DNA of 64,000 bases from Lytechinus pictus. Taxonomy: Eukaryota; Echinodermata; Echinoidea; Temnopleuroida; Toxopneustidae. Position 1 is the first letter of the stretch, and each line of letters begins with the position of its first letter. This document shows, piece after piece, positions 23,051-34,267 of the stretch. The position numbers and the translations under genes were made by a program. Under the pieces are notes generated by a model that ran no database searches, was not told the DNA's origin, and saw only the letters and a list, made by a program, of their open reading frames with translations. Location: assembly GCF_037042905.1 (NCBI RefSeq), contig NC_087262.1, forward strand, positions 21,991,501 through 22,055,500, in the 5' to 3' direction.

Positions 23051-24230
23051 GAATGATTTGCCATTTACAATTAGACATGGGCGGCGGAGCAGAGGATTAT
23101 CTTTTGTGTGTGGGGGACGCTACCATAGATTCCCCCCCCCCTCCCATGAACAAAGGATAATCCACTGCACCACTGGCCATACACTTAGACAATCTATGTA
23201 AATATCTTCAGAAAGGCATTGAAAACCCGTTCTGCATTTTTATTTCTATTAATTGCCAATTTATTTCAGTGTAAGTGCTTTGGGCTTTATGATTAAAGCA
23301 TGGCATACAAAACAAGTCATTATTCATGGAAATTAAAAATTCTTTTCATCCATTCAAAAGTATTCCTGGATTGTTTGTACCCTTAACCATGATGATGAAT
23401 AAAAATTGCACTTAAGCATTTTTTTTGCCTGCAATGGAATGTCACCTTGATAAGATGTTCATTTACCGTGGGTGTTAGTATTAATGTAAGAGAAGCCCTT
23501 TCATATCTACAAGTGAGGAGTATTGATGATATGAAATAATTTATTTTTGAACCAGTATCATTATTATTGCAGTATTGTCTAAATAAGCTTTGAACTCATT
23601 TCATGCATCCACCAAGCTATGAAATGTTAGTATTCATGAATGTGACCAGTCAGGAATAATGGAACTTTTTTATATTTATGTTGGGAATAATGGAACTTTG
23701 TGTTATACCCCTACATCATTGTAGCTCTTTATACCAAAGATTCATCATATAATAAGATTGTGACTTGTCTCATTAACTGGTATATCTTTAATTTATCAAA
23801 GCTTAATTGAACTCTTCTTTTCAATACATTCTGTTCAATGTTTTATAAGTGCATTATCCATGGTTGTATTGTGTTTTATGTTGACAAAACAATACTTTTG
23901 TATATTGTAAATAAATAGATATATTAGTCCAGTGGATAGATATTACCAGTAGTTTGATTTTATTGCAACATGATTTCTATTTTACCAGATATTATGTGTT
24001 AGCATGCAGGTTATGCAGATCATTGATGCAACAAATGAATCTGTTCTTTTCATGAAGAAATGGGACGATGTTTCACAAAGATTTAATTCTAAATGAAAGT
24101 TATGCTTAATTGCCAAGTATGCCAACGCATGTATTTCAGTGCATAATCTGGTTGATTGATTGATTGATATGCAGTATACAGAGAGTGTCCCATAGGTGTA
24201 ACCTTCCAAATGCTCTGATGCTTCACACAC

Positions 24231-24510
24231 CTGGGGCCTGTCTTACAAAGAGTTGCGATTGATCCGATCAATTGCAACTATGGAAAGCCAACAAAGTCAA
24301 CGTATAAAATGCATGTTTGTTCATAAAAAAAATTCTAGATATGAATGTATATCCATAAAGTCATTGATTTCTTGACAATTTGGTGTGTTTTCCTTTGTTT
24401 ACAAAGGGAATTTTGCAAATTTCCTGTATAAGAAATTATGATACTGATGGATTTCCATAGAGTTATGACTGATTATATCAATCGTAAATCTTTGTAATAC
24501 AGGGCCCTGG
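24231..24510. mobile_element. 280-bp MITE, GGGCCTGTCTTACAAAG family, copy 1
   Basis: Inverted ends GGGGCCTGTCTTACAAAGAG / CTTTGTAATACAGGGCCC with GATTGATCCGATCAATTGC-like subterminal sequence. Other copies: 31257-31534 and 54011-54288. Confidence 0.78.
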
Positions 24511-24691
24511 TGGGTGTTTCTTAAGGCTGTTTATAAGTTACAAGCAATTTTATGAAAGACTGGTGATGCTGTCTTGTGAAAAATGGTATACACCAAATGT
24601 TCATTTGTGACAATATAGTGCATAAGAGAGTATCACCAGTCATTTTACAGTTGCTCGTAACTTACAAATGACTATATGAAACACTACCTGG
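24511..24691. mobile_element. 181-bp MITE related to 15941-16125
   Basis: Ends TGGGTGTTTCTTAAGGCTG and ATATGAAACACTACC inverted; the interior CACCAGTC phrase is shared with the 15941 element. Confidence 0.65.
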
Positions 24692-24741
24692 AAAATTAAG
24701 CATGACTTTTCAGTCGCTAAGTCTTTGTGAAACACTTCCAG

Positions 24742-26530
24742 AATGCTATGTCATAATGAAAAATATCTGTAGATTATACACAACTTCATGCACGAATGGT
24801 GATCTATTCTTTGGTTGCTAAATCAGATTCTGAATCATTTGTATTCCCATCAGCTCATGCCTTAAACCAGGGGCGTGTTGCAAAAAGAGATGTGTTGAAA
24901 CTTAAGTTTAAAAAAATCAATCACAAGTCCCGAATGCACGCTGCTGATTGGTTGAAAAGCAAGTTAAGTTAGATATTTTTAGAGCTGTGTTTGATTGCAA
25001 CTCTTTCTCTAATGGGTCCCTATCATAGCAGATTGAAATTTTTGTTCTGAACTGCACTCAAGTTTTCCTCATGTTAAATCAGAACAATATTGGCTTAGTA
25101 AATTCAACATGGGATAAGCCTGTCACAAACCATTTGTAAAGATTTGCATAATTTACGTCATCTACAGCCAGCTTAGTGAAAAGGCCCTGCGAATGTTCAA
25201 TGATGTTTGAGGATGGGAAAGTCTGATTGATGTTTTGTGTCTGTCACTGGTGTACAGATGTGAGGGGGGGCTTGGGTGGCCATGGATCCCCCCACAAAAG
25301 ATTTTCACAATTAAGAAAAGTAGAAAGGGAAAGGAGAAGGGGTGAAATATGTGATAATTTTTTAAATATGTTGAAATCTTATCACAAAATTATATTTTTG
25401 TATTAAATGGGTCAATAATTTTTGTTGCTCACTCGCTCTGCTATTCTGTGAAACTGATATGAAATTAAGGTAATGATAATTTATGGATCAACACATGTAT
25501 ATTTTGACAAAAAGACAAAAAAGTGCAACATAAGTTATAACTCCCGAACTCTAGGTAGTACCTAGAGAGGAAGAAGTCCTCCAGGAAGAGTAATTGTCTT
25601 CAAGCTAGGGGTGGTGGGAGTTCCTCAATGGTTGCAGTCATACTGAGCATTCAGGGGAGATCAACTGTTTTTTGCCAAATTTTAACAAAAATCTCCATAA
25701 GTATTCTGGGAAGGCTTTTGCTTTGCTTCATAATCAGCCTGCCATTCTTTATTTCTCCTTTTTCCCCTCTTTTCAGGTTCAAACCACACGAAAGATGAAA
25801 AGAGTTACTAGTATAGCACCTTGGACCCGAACCCCCCCCCCCCCCCCCCCCCCCCGCGCCGCTGTCAATGTGTAGTCGGGGAACCCCCGCAATTTGTGCG
25901 ATCTCAATCGAATCGCACACACGCGGACAGATATCCGGCCGCGCCGGCCGCCGGTAATACGGTATACCTGCGCTGCATGCTGCATCAACCTCACAAATTT
26001 ATGTAAATAACGGACACTGGATGCCATTTACAGTTCGAAATTATCAGGTATGTTGTACGTTCAATTGCTGAAATAAGGGAATGTTAAAATAGGGAGTAGT
26101 AAAGTGCATGATATATCTACTTCTAGACCCAAATTGGTCGAAATACGGTAGATATTGATATTTGAGAATGAGATTGTAAGTGCGTTGGACTAGTAGTTAC
26201 AGAACTTGTCTTGGGAAGTTGGGAACTCGGTACCGGTACCCCGGATGGCGGGAGAGTTCAGTGGCGTGGCCGTGGATGGCGATGGGGTCTAAGAAGTAAG
26301 ATTCGCGGGGGAAACCAGCCCAGGCATGAGAAAAAATATTGGCATCCAAAGGTAGAATCTAAGAAAAGAGATTCACTGGATATTGTCGTTAACTCTTTGT
26401 GCGCTGGACCATGAACCCGTCTGTACTGAATTATTTTCAGGGAGGGAAACAATGCATTGTTTGTTGAGTGTGAAATGCAAAGTTCGCACGGCACTGAGTG
26501 TGCATTGGTGCGAAGTACGCGTGGAAAGGG
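24742..26530. other. Intergenic; possible promoter or 5' exon region of gene B
   Basis: Includes a poly-C run (about 25831-25854), then a CpG-rich stretch around 25930-25970 containing CGGCCGCGCCGGCCGCCGG, followed by a possible donor (ATCAG then GTATGT) at about 26048. This could be a first exon, but only 5' transcript data would tell. A degenerate MITE with GTTGCAAAAAGAG lies near 24880. Confidence 0.3.
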
Positions 26531-27253
26531 TTAAACTAAAGGGATGGTCCAGGATGGAGATATTTAGATCTATATCTCAATAAATAGAGTAAAATTCACA
26601 AAGCAAAATGCTGAAAATTTGATCAAAATTGGATAACATTAAATAATAACGTTAGATCTCTGTGACTGTGAGTAACTGCATCGGTGTGCGGCCATTCAGT
26701 AGACTCAGCAATATTAAATCACGAACACACTCTTAACATGTACACTACACATTCACTAACTCACTCCCAAACTACAAAATCATCCGGCGACATGGGCAAA
26801 ATCTTGAATAAAAAGTGAAATTTTCTTACCTATATCACCATATCTTGCGTCAAAAATATCACCATCGGTACTTCTTAACATCGTAGTTAAGAAACAAGGT
26901 CTAAAAAAGTGGATTCTTCATGGTTTTCCCAATGTTCGTGGATTTTGAAAACATGTCCTCACTAAAAATTGGCACTTTCGCGAGCTGATGTCGGCCGCCA
27001 TTTTTTTTCAATGCTAAGATCGAAAAAAATAAAAAACATGAAAAATACGACAACAACACCTCAAAATATAGCGCCCTACGTGCGGTCGTTGCGCGTACGC
27101 TCGCTATTTTCACATGCGTTTGCAATGGAACTGCTCACTTAGCAGCGTTTTGTGCCATTTAGAGGTGAATTGCAGCTGTCTCATGGAGCTTGCGGGAGTG
27201 CCATAGGAATTGTACAACGTACCGTGCACCGGAGACAGGGTGGCCGCACACAG
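26531..27253. other. Fragment of an AAAGGGATGGTCC-type MITE, then intergenic sequence
   Basis: 26540-26640 matches the start of the palindromic element at 29929 (AATAAATAGAGTAAAATTCA phrase), but the right arm is not found. The rest is unrecognised. Confidence 0.5.
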
Positions 27254-27401
27254 CAGGGGCCGCTGGGGCGGGGGGTTTCCCCCCCCCCCCTTTTTTCCAA
27301 AACCGTGTACAAAAATGTAAAATTACCATATGATTGTGATTTTTTGCATGGTCAGCCCCCCCCCCCCCCCCCCCACTCTGAAAACCGTTCCGAGGCCCCT
27401 G
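27254..27401. mobile_element. 148-bp hAT-type MITE
   Basis: Ends CAGGGGCC / GGCCCCTG, interior with long C runs. Same family as 10242-10308. Flanking repeats CACAG on both sides are short, so the 8-bp duplication typical of hAT is not proven. Confidence 0.55.
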
Positions 27402-28764
27402 CACAGAGTATGTTATCGGGGTCAGAATTGGTGGTCAATCTTGACCACCGCGATTGTGATTCAAGCAATTTGTTAATAGTATAAAATAAGTAGACACTAA
27501 TTGCCAATATGAATTGATTGTTATGATTTATTTAGTATTAATTAAAAGTCATTGACAAATCACATTTCCATCCGGTGTTGTGAGTGAATTGAATTGAATA
27601 TCAATCAATTCATATATACAATGCTGCAGACCCTCAAGCCAACAACTCTCAATTCAGCTGTGCTCATCGCTTTGTATTTCTAAAAAGCATTGCATACATA
27701 GCATCAGCATGAACAGAAATATTGCTTTGATTTCTACATGTTCTACACAAGAATGACACTGAACAGTGAATGATAGTATCAATGCATTTGCCTTTGATAT
27801 AATGGCCATTTTAGCAGGAAAGCTAAGTAAGATCAACTTTGTTACTGATACTTTACTTAGTTTGTAAAACTTTAAGCCAACATAAATTCTTCTCCACTAA
27901 TTACGTTTGTAAATTTCTCAAAAGTTTCTTTGATTCTGCTAGTATAAAGCCTCTAGCTACAATCTGTGATTCTTTGCAGCAAATTCAAAGGAGGGTTGGC
28001 CTATTGTCATTGATCCCAATCCAATTAGTAGCCCTATTGTGACTACCATTGTAATCCATGTTGACCCATTGGCACCTGGGATAATCCCCCTCCACCTATC
28101 TCTTTTAATCCTTAGTGGCCTATCCATCCCTGCAAAGATCTCCCCATTTTCTTTGTTTTGAGCAATTGACAAGATTATTTGTATAGGTCAATCACAGCTC
28201 TCTCAATACCCTTTTATCCCTTGTCACCAGTCCTATGCTGAACCTTGTGAACACATAATTTTTTCCCTCACTCCCCCTCCTTACCTCTCTCCTTGTCATT
28301 CAATCTCTTTCTCCCTCTCTTGCCTCTCTATAATTCAGGTTCCAAACCCCTTTATCCCCTTTCAGTATTATTTTCTCTCTTATTTTCTTTATTTTGTTCT
28401 CCACATCTCCCATCCTTTTCTCCAAATTTGATTAAATTTGATTTCAAGTTTGATTTTGGAGAGTGTGTTCAAGCAGATGTGGATCATGGATTCAAGTTAT
28501 TAAATTTTACACTTAATGTGAAACTGTCACATTTGAATCTCTCTAGTGCGCCTTTGAATATCCCATGCATTAACAAGTTTGGAAGTTGGCATTTCTTGTA
28601 ATAAGCAATCATTTTTTATGATGTAGATTTTTAAACAATTAATTTTTACAATACAATAAAAATGATTGATTTTAATGCATTTGATTCATTTTTTTAGTTT
28701 ATGGTAAATGGGCTGAATGGCAATCAGACCAAATGGTTTGTACAGCGTAGATGGACTGTATTTA
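27402..28764. other. Unrecognised intergenic sequence
   Basis: A pyrimidine-rich stretch lies at about 28255-28430. No ORF with family signal. Confidence 0.5.
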
Positions 28765-29198
28765 CAGACATGCCGATCTTTCCCCTTTTTAGAGTATTTG
28801 TTCCTCTTTTTTGCTCTGAATACACCAATACTTTTTTATATGATTTGTTAATTTTTTTTAATATTTCCGATCAAGGGAAATGTATTATACACAGCGCGTG
28901 ACACTAGCACCGGTCGGACAGTCCTAGACTGGTAAATATCACTGTCGGGCCAGTAACCTCTTGCATGAGAGGAACAAGTAAATTCTTGCCTACAAGCTTT
29001 AAGAGGGTGAATTATCAAGTTTTCAAGTAGAGTCTTTTCACATTTTTTTTTTTCACCAATCTCACTACAAGTGACTACATCAGGCTGGAGATTATTACGT
29101 TGAGACAAATTTTTAAAAATCCTCTTTTTTGTCAAAAAACACTTTTTTTTCCTTCTAAGAATACTTTCTTTTTTTTTTGTAGAAGGTTGGCAGGTCTG
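28765..29198. mobile_element. hAT-type MITE, CAGACNTGCC ends
   Basis: Left CAGACATGCCGATCTTT and right AAGGTTGGCAGGTCTG are imperfect inverted ends. The interior has T-rich runs. A shorter relative is at 46473-46615. Confidence 0.5.
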
Positions 29199-29264
29199 TA
29201 TGTAGATGAACCAGGATTGGACCATATGGGATCAGACAATCAGAGAATAGTGGTTGTAAACCAA

Positions 29265-30600
29265 GGGTGGTATTCTAGAACACTCATAACTTTTGTCATA
29301 AATTTTGTCATTTCTCTCCGAGATGTGACACCGCTATGATTGTCCCAAATCGGTATTCTGAACATTGTCTTTTCCCTGTCATATCTCTCTAAGTTCCCGC
29401 CCATCTTTTCGGAAGCAAACCAATCAAAATCATTGTTAGATCCCAGTGAGAGCCCTTCTAGCCAATAGGAAGGCCCCGTGACAGGCAGGGCGTATCCCCC
29501 AAAAAGTTGCTGGCATCGCGCAACTACACTTACATTGATGCGCTTAATTACAAAGAGAGACAGGGAGCTATGAAGGATTTAGTAGAGAAATAGAAAAAGA
29601 AGGAAAAAAGAGTAAAAAAGGAGGAATTAATATGTAGGGCCTTACTAATTGCATCATGAAAAATAAATTTTAAAAATTGTCATGGATGGTGAGTTAAACT
29701 AATACCACAATCTAATCTAAATAATATCATATGTTTGACATTCAGTTGACAGGGTACCGGGATATTTGGTACTAAAAGATATGACAAAATTTATGACTGC
29801 TACCCCCCTGTCATATCTTTTGTCATATCTTTTGCTAGTATGAAAGGATTACGCGCATTTAAAGCCGCATATTTTTGGTTTGCGCTAAAGAGAAGAGACA
29901 AAATTTATGACAATTTTTTTGACAAAATTTAAAGGGATGGTCCGGGCTGAAAGTATTCAAAGCTTAATAAATAGAGTAGAATTCACTGAGCAAAATGTCG
30001 AAATTTCATCAAAATCGGATAACAAATAACAAAGTTATTGAATTTTTAAGTTAAGTAATATTTTGTGAAACAGTCGTCATGAATATTCATTAGGTGAGCT
30101 GATGATGTCACATCCCCACTTGTTCTTTTGTATTTTATTATATGAAATTAGGTTTATTCAAAAATTTTCCTCCAAGAACTTGAAAAAGTTGGATTGACAA
30201 CTGATTTAGTGCATCAGATATTTATTGCTGCAACTTATTTCATTATAAGGGAGAAATATTATTCACACAAGTATGAAATAATGAAAAAAAAAATGATTTT
30301 ATGCAATAACATAAGAAAACGGAAAGTGGAGATGTGACATCATCAGCCCACCTAATGAATATTCATGACGACTGTTTTCACAAAGTATTGCTAAACTTTA
30401 AACTTCAATAACTTTATTATTTGTTATCCGATTTGATGAAATTTTTTGCATTTTGTTCAGTAAATTCTACTCTATGTATTCGGATATAAGTATTTTCAGC
30501 CTGGACCATCCCTTTAAGACATCCACCAGAATACCGATTTTGTCATATCTCTGAGAGAAGAAAAAATATGGAGAAAAGACGATGTTCAGAATACCGCCCC
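29265..30600. mobile_element. DNA element with GGGTGGTATTCTAGAAC ends, holding a nested palindromic MITE
   Basis: The left end GGGTGGTATTCTAGAAC and right end GTTCAGAATACCGCCCC are inverted. The phrase TTTGTCATATCTCTNNGAG occurs near both sides. 29929-30517 is a separate element inside. Confidence 0.7.
29929..30517. mobile_element. 589-bp palindromic MITE flanked by TTAA
   Basis: Ends TTAAAGGGATGGTCC / GGACCATCCCTTTAA. Arms of more than 200 bp, including CGTCATGAATATTCATTAGG and its complement. TTAA at both ends is compatible with a piggyBac-type target site. Confidence 0.78.
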
Positions 30601-30998
30601 AAGTGGCTATTTCACTGATTCAACAATACAAAACAATTATGACACCTTGAAATGAGACAATATTTATTTTGTAAAAGTTCTGAGCTATCTACATCAATTT
30701 TTGTTTATGATGGAAGATTATGATTTCAAGGTCATGCTACATATGATTTCTGTTCCGATTTGCAGAATTTCAACCTTTTTGAAATAAAAATACTGGGTTT
30801 ACAAAAATTCCTTTTTTGCTAACAAATTGTATTATATACTTGCCTATTGGAGAAAGTTGAAAATAGTCTCTTAACACTCAAAATCCCTTTTTCATCCCCA
30901 AAATACTGCAATACAAGGTTGACATCCCTTTCATGTGCATGTTTTAATTTCGAAATTGCATTTTCTTACAATCCAGTTTGTAGCAACTCCTTAAGAAG

Positions 30999-31239
30999 AT
31001 GAGCTGCATCTGGGGTGGTAGAAACCGTGTCATACGAGGACCAGATTGGATATATAAGAACCAAGATGGCGGAAGGGGACATGCAGGAACTGTCTTGAAT
31101 CATTGGGGAAGCCAGCAACCGTACTCTCCCCCCAACACCATAAAGATCCAGTGGGACAATGGGGATAAGGGTCTCTACCGGATTGGCTACAACAAGGCCT
31201 ATGATCTTAGGTTCCTCGAATCAGCTAGTACATGTGCAG
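30999..31239 (+). CDS. Gene B exon b1 (start codon, Mib/HERC2 domain)
   Basis: The ATG is the first Met after an in-frame TAG (30981-30983), and a possible acceptor CAG at 30976 suggests an upstream non-coding exon. Encodes RVIRGPDWIYKNQDGG, GHAGTV, IQWDNGDKGLYRIGY and AYDLRFL, the hallmark residues of the Mib/HERC2 domain. GTAAAT donor, phase 1. A MITE begins about 18 nt after the exon. Confidence 0.9.
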
Positions 31240-34236
31240 GTAAATGTTGTGTCAAACCAGGGCCCTGTCTTACAAAGTGTTATGATTGATCCAATCAATG
31301 TCAACTGGATGGAAATCCATCCATACTATAATTTTTCTACAAGAAATTTGCACAATGTACTTAGTAAACAAAGAGAATCACACTGAATTTTCAAGAGAAT
31401 GATGAATGTATGCATATACATCATATATCTAGAAAATATTTTGAACAAACATAGATTTTAGATGTTGATGTTGCTGGCCATCCATAGTTGTGGTTAATCG
31501 GATCAATCGCAACTCTTTGTAAGACAGGGCCCGGGTCAGTGTTTCATAAAGCTGTCGTTCTTTGTTATTGGGCATGATTAATTTCAGTGGAAGCCTCATA
31601 ATTGAAGATTTTGAGAAAAAACACCCTCTTGTTTTTGCCTTCATTTATAGCTGGCATGAATAAATGTATATATATGTGTATTTGGGGGATGGGGTATATG
31701 GAATGTAATTTGCATTTTCCCCCATTTTTATGCCCAATGATTTAATCTGGTATATTTAACTATTAACATACTGTACATGTATATTTCAGTGTCAGATTTA
31801 CAGTGTTTTTATGGTGGCAAATCAGGTAAGGCTTTGCCTTTCTAGTTGCCTCCTCATTCATTGATCTACTTTTTTTTCAAATATTTTCCAGATTTGATGA
31901 ATATTTTATATTTTCGTAATGTATGGTAACTTTGAATGTACCTTGTTTTGTTCTTTTCTTTTGTTGATGATTATCGAGCAGATAAAAATCAATCAAATAA
32001 TTTAATTTGTGGGTGAGTCTTTTATTTCAGGTACTTCTCTTTGCTTTAACATTGTGCAATTACATAAAATACATAAGTAGGGACACCATAGATCATGATA
32101 TTTTTCAATATATTGAGGCAGGTGTGGGGGTGATGCTTAAGAAAATGGTCGACACAAAGAATGTAAAGGTGTTTGAGGATTTTAGGTGGAGATTTTGCTA
32201 TGCAGAAGGCAAAATTCCTTGTCACCCTTGAGTATTTCTGATGCTGGTAGTAGTATATGTGTGTAAAATTTGGTTTTTACAGACTTGTATCAGATGTGAT
32301 TATTTACAGTCTTCTGGTAGCTTCCCTCTTCCAGCTTGGTTTAATTCCCACGCCACAACACCCAGTTTGCAATTAAATGTATATTTGCCTTGTGACTATT
32401 TATCAAATAATGTGATGTTTTCATTTTTGTACCAGATCGTCATCATAAGGTCTGGTGTGATGGATGTAATATGGAACAGATAAGAGGAATTCGGTGGAGG
32501 TGCACCGAATGCTATGCCATCGACCTCTGTACTGCATGCTACATGAGTGATAAACATGATCTTAGTCATGCCTTCGCAAGGGTTGTTTCTTCCATGAAGA
32601 CCTCAAAGGGGTATGTAATTTTTTTTTTCTGGGCATGTTCTGTTACGTATTTTAAATAAAACCAAATGTAAATCTATCGCAAATTGTTTACAAATACTTA
32701 AAATTTATCATAAATATTGATTATAGTTCTTTATGTTACAAGGGCCTATTTTATAGACTTTCATTTACAATGTGTTTGTGTTTTAAGAGTGATTTTTTTA
32801 TATAAGACTAAGAGAACGATGTAGGTTTTTTCATCTATTTTGTCTTATTTTTTATTAATTTGTAATTTCCTCTGAGAATTAATAAACATTAAAACAAATT
32901 AATTGGAATTTAAATCTGAACTTGAATTTGCTCTGAATTTTAGATTTGAATTTCATTTGCAAAGTTCTGAATTTAATTTGGATTTAATTTGAATCTGAAT
33001 TGGAATTTGAATCTGAAAACTCTGAATCCTAAAATCTGGATCTGGACTTTGTTTGAATATTAATTTTGATTTGAAAATTCAATTTCAATTTGATTTTTAT
33101 AGGGCTGTTATCGATAGCCTCTTTATCGCTAGTCTTGTCGATAATCACATGTTTTTTGCCACTTAGCGATATTGATAACCTTTCCCTCGTTGTCGATTAT
33201 ACCCGCTATTATGTAGGGAAATGAGAGTGATTTTCCGCGATTTCACGGAAACGACCTTTTGAAAGTGGCTTTTCAAATGGAAAAATCACGGAAAACATAG
33301 TTTTCCTCAAAATGCACAGAACAGTAACAGAAATTACTCCAAAATCTCAACAAAATACAAATATTTACTAGCCACAAAACACGATCCCACTGCGCTATAA
33401 TCATGACAATCCAAATATTGTGACTGCACTCGACTCCATTCGATCGTATATCAAAAATATTCACAAGCGCAAGCTCAATTTTAGCGAAGTACCAATTTAG
33501 AAGGCAGCACACGGCCGTGTGTTGCTACATTCGAAGATGTACAGCACGATATAAAAATGGCAATGTCCAAATTAAAGCCCCAAAATTATCGATAAATCTT
33601 CATCTAACCCTAAAATAATGATAACGTGAAAGGTGAGGATGTATTTATGCTAAATATGTTTGTTAAAAGATGTTATGTAATCGTTTACATCCGATGAACG
33701 CGGATTTTAAAGCGTTCTTGGTACAGCTAGTGGCAGATACAAATTTTGGCCAACGCAAGTATTGTGTCATCGCTATAATGCATAAAAAATGTGTATTTCA
33801 TGATTATGTTCTTTTGTTGATAGTTATCGATATCGGTAAGATATTTTTAGTGATATATCGACAGAGAATTTTCTTAACGATAACACCCCTAGATTTTTAA
33901 TATCAATTTGAAGTGTTGAGGTAAATTTGAGTCAGAATCAGAATTTCAATTTGATTGATTTTAGATTTAAATTTATATTTCAATTTTAAATTTTATTTCA
34001 TTCTCAATTCTAACAACCTTATGTCTTTTGTATTGATACAGTGTCAAGGTTTTACCAAGATCATCTTCATTGCATATTCCTCTCAAAGGAAGCTTTCCTG
34101 GAGCGACGGTTGCCAGATATCCTCAATGGTGCAAGAAAAATACAAAAGGTTTGTGGCTTTATTACAAGATGATGATGATGATGATTATGATAATAATTAT
34201 GATATTGATGATGATGTTGATGATGATGATGATGAC

Positions 34237-34267
<31 letters not shown>

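Larger units (their letters stand above)
20690..23900 (+). repeat. Diverged long-unit tandem array, intergenic
   Basis: Phrases ATCTAATGAAGATGTTAACTC, ACCATTACCCAAGTA, AAGTATTCATGG, CAGTCAACAAAG and GGTGATATAGAAAC recur in the same order about every 200-260 bp (clear between 21400 and 22100, weaker outside). Two MITEs lie in it. Origin unknown. Confidence 0.5.
24061..24741. mobile_element. MITE of the GTTTCACAAAG family interrupted by two other MITEs
   Basis: Outer arms: GATGTTTCACAAAGATTTAA at about 24067 and AAGTCTTTGTGAAACAC at about 24718. Between them sit the elements 24231-24510 and 24511-24691, directly abutting. Confidence 0.65.

Noticed and set aside
27152-27484. 110-aa ORF with poly-Pro segments
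   Set aside because: Crosses a hAT-type MITE and its poly-C runs; no conserved features.
32007-32231. Additional gene B exon before the ZZ exon
   Set aside because: The acceptor at about 32028 is followed by open sequence, but there is no family similarity, and the frame already closes neatly between exon 1 (or the microexon) and the ZZ exon.
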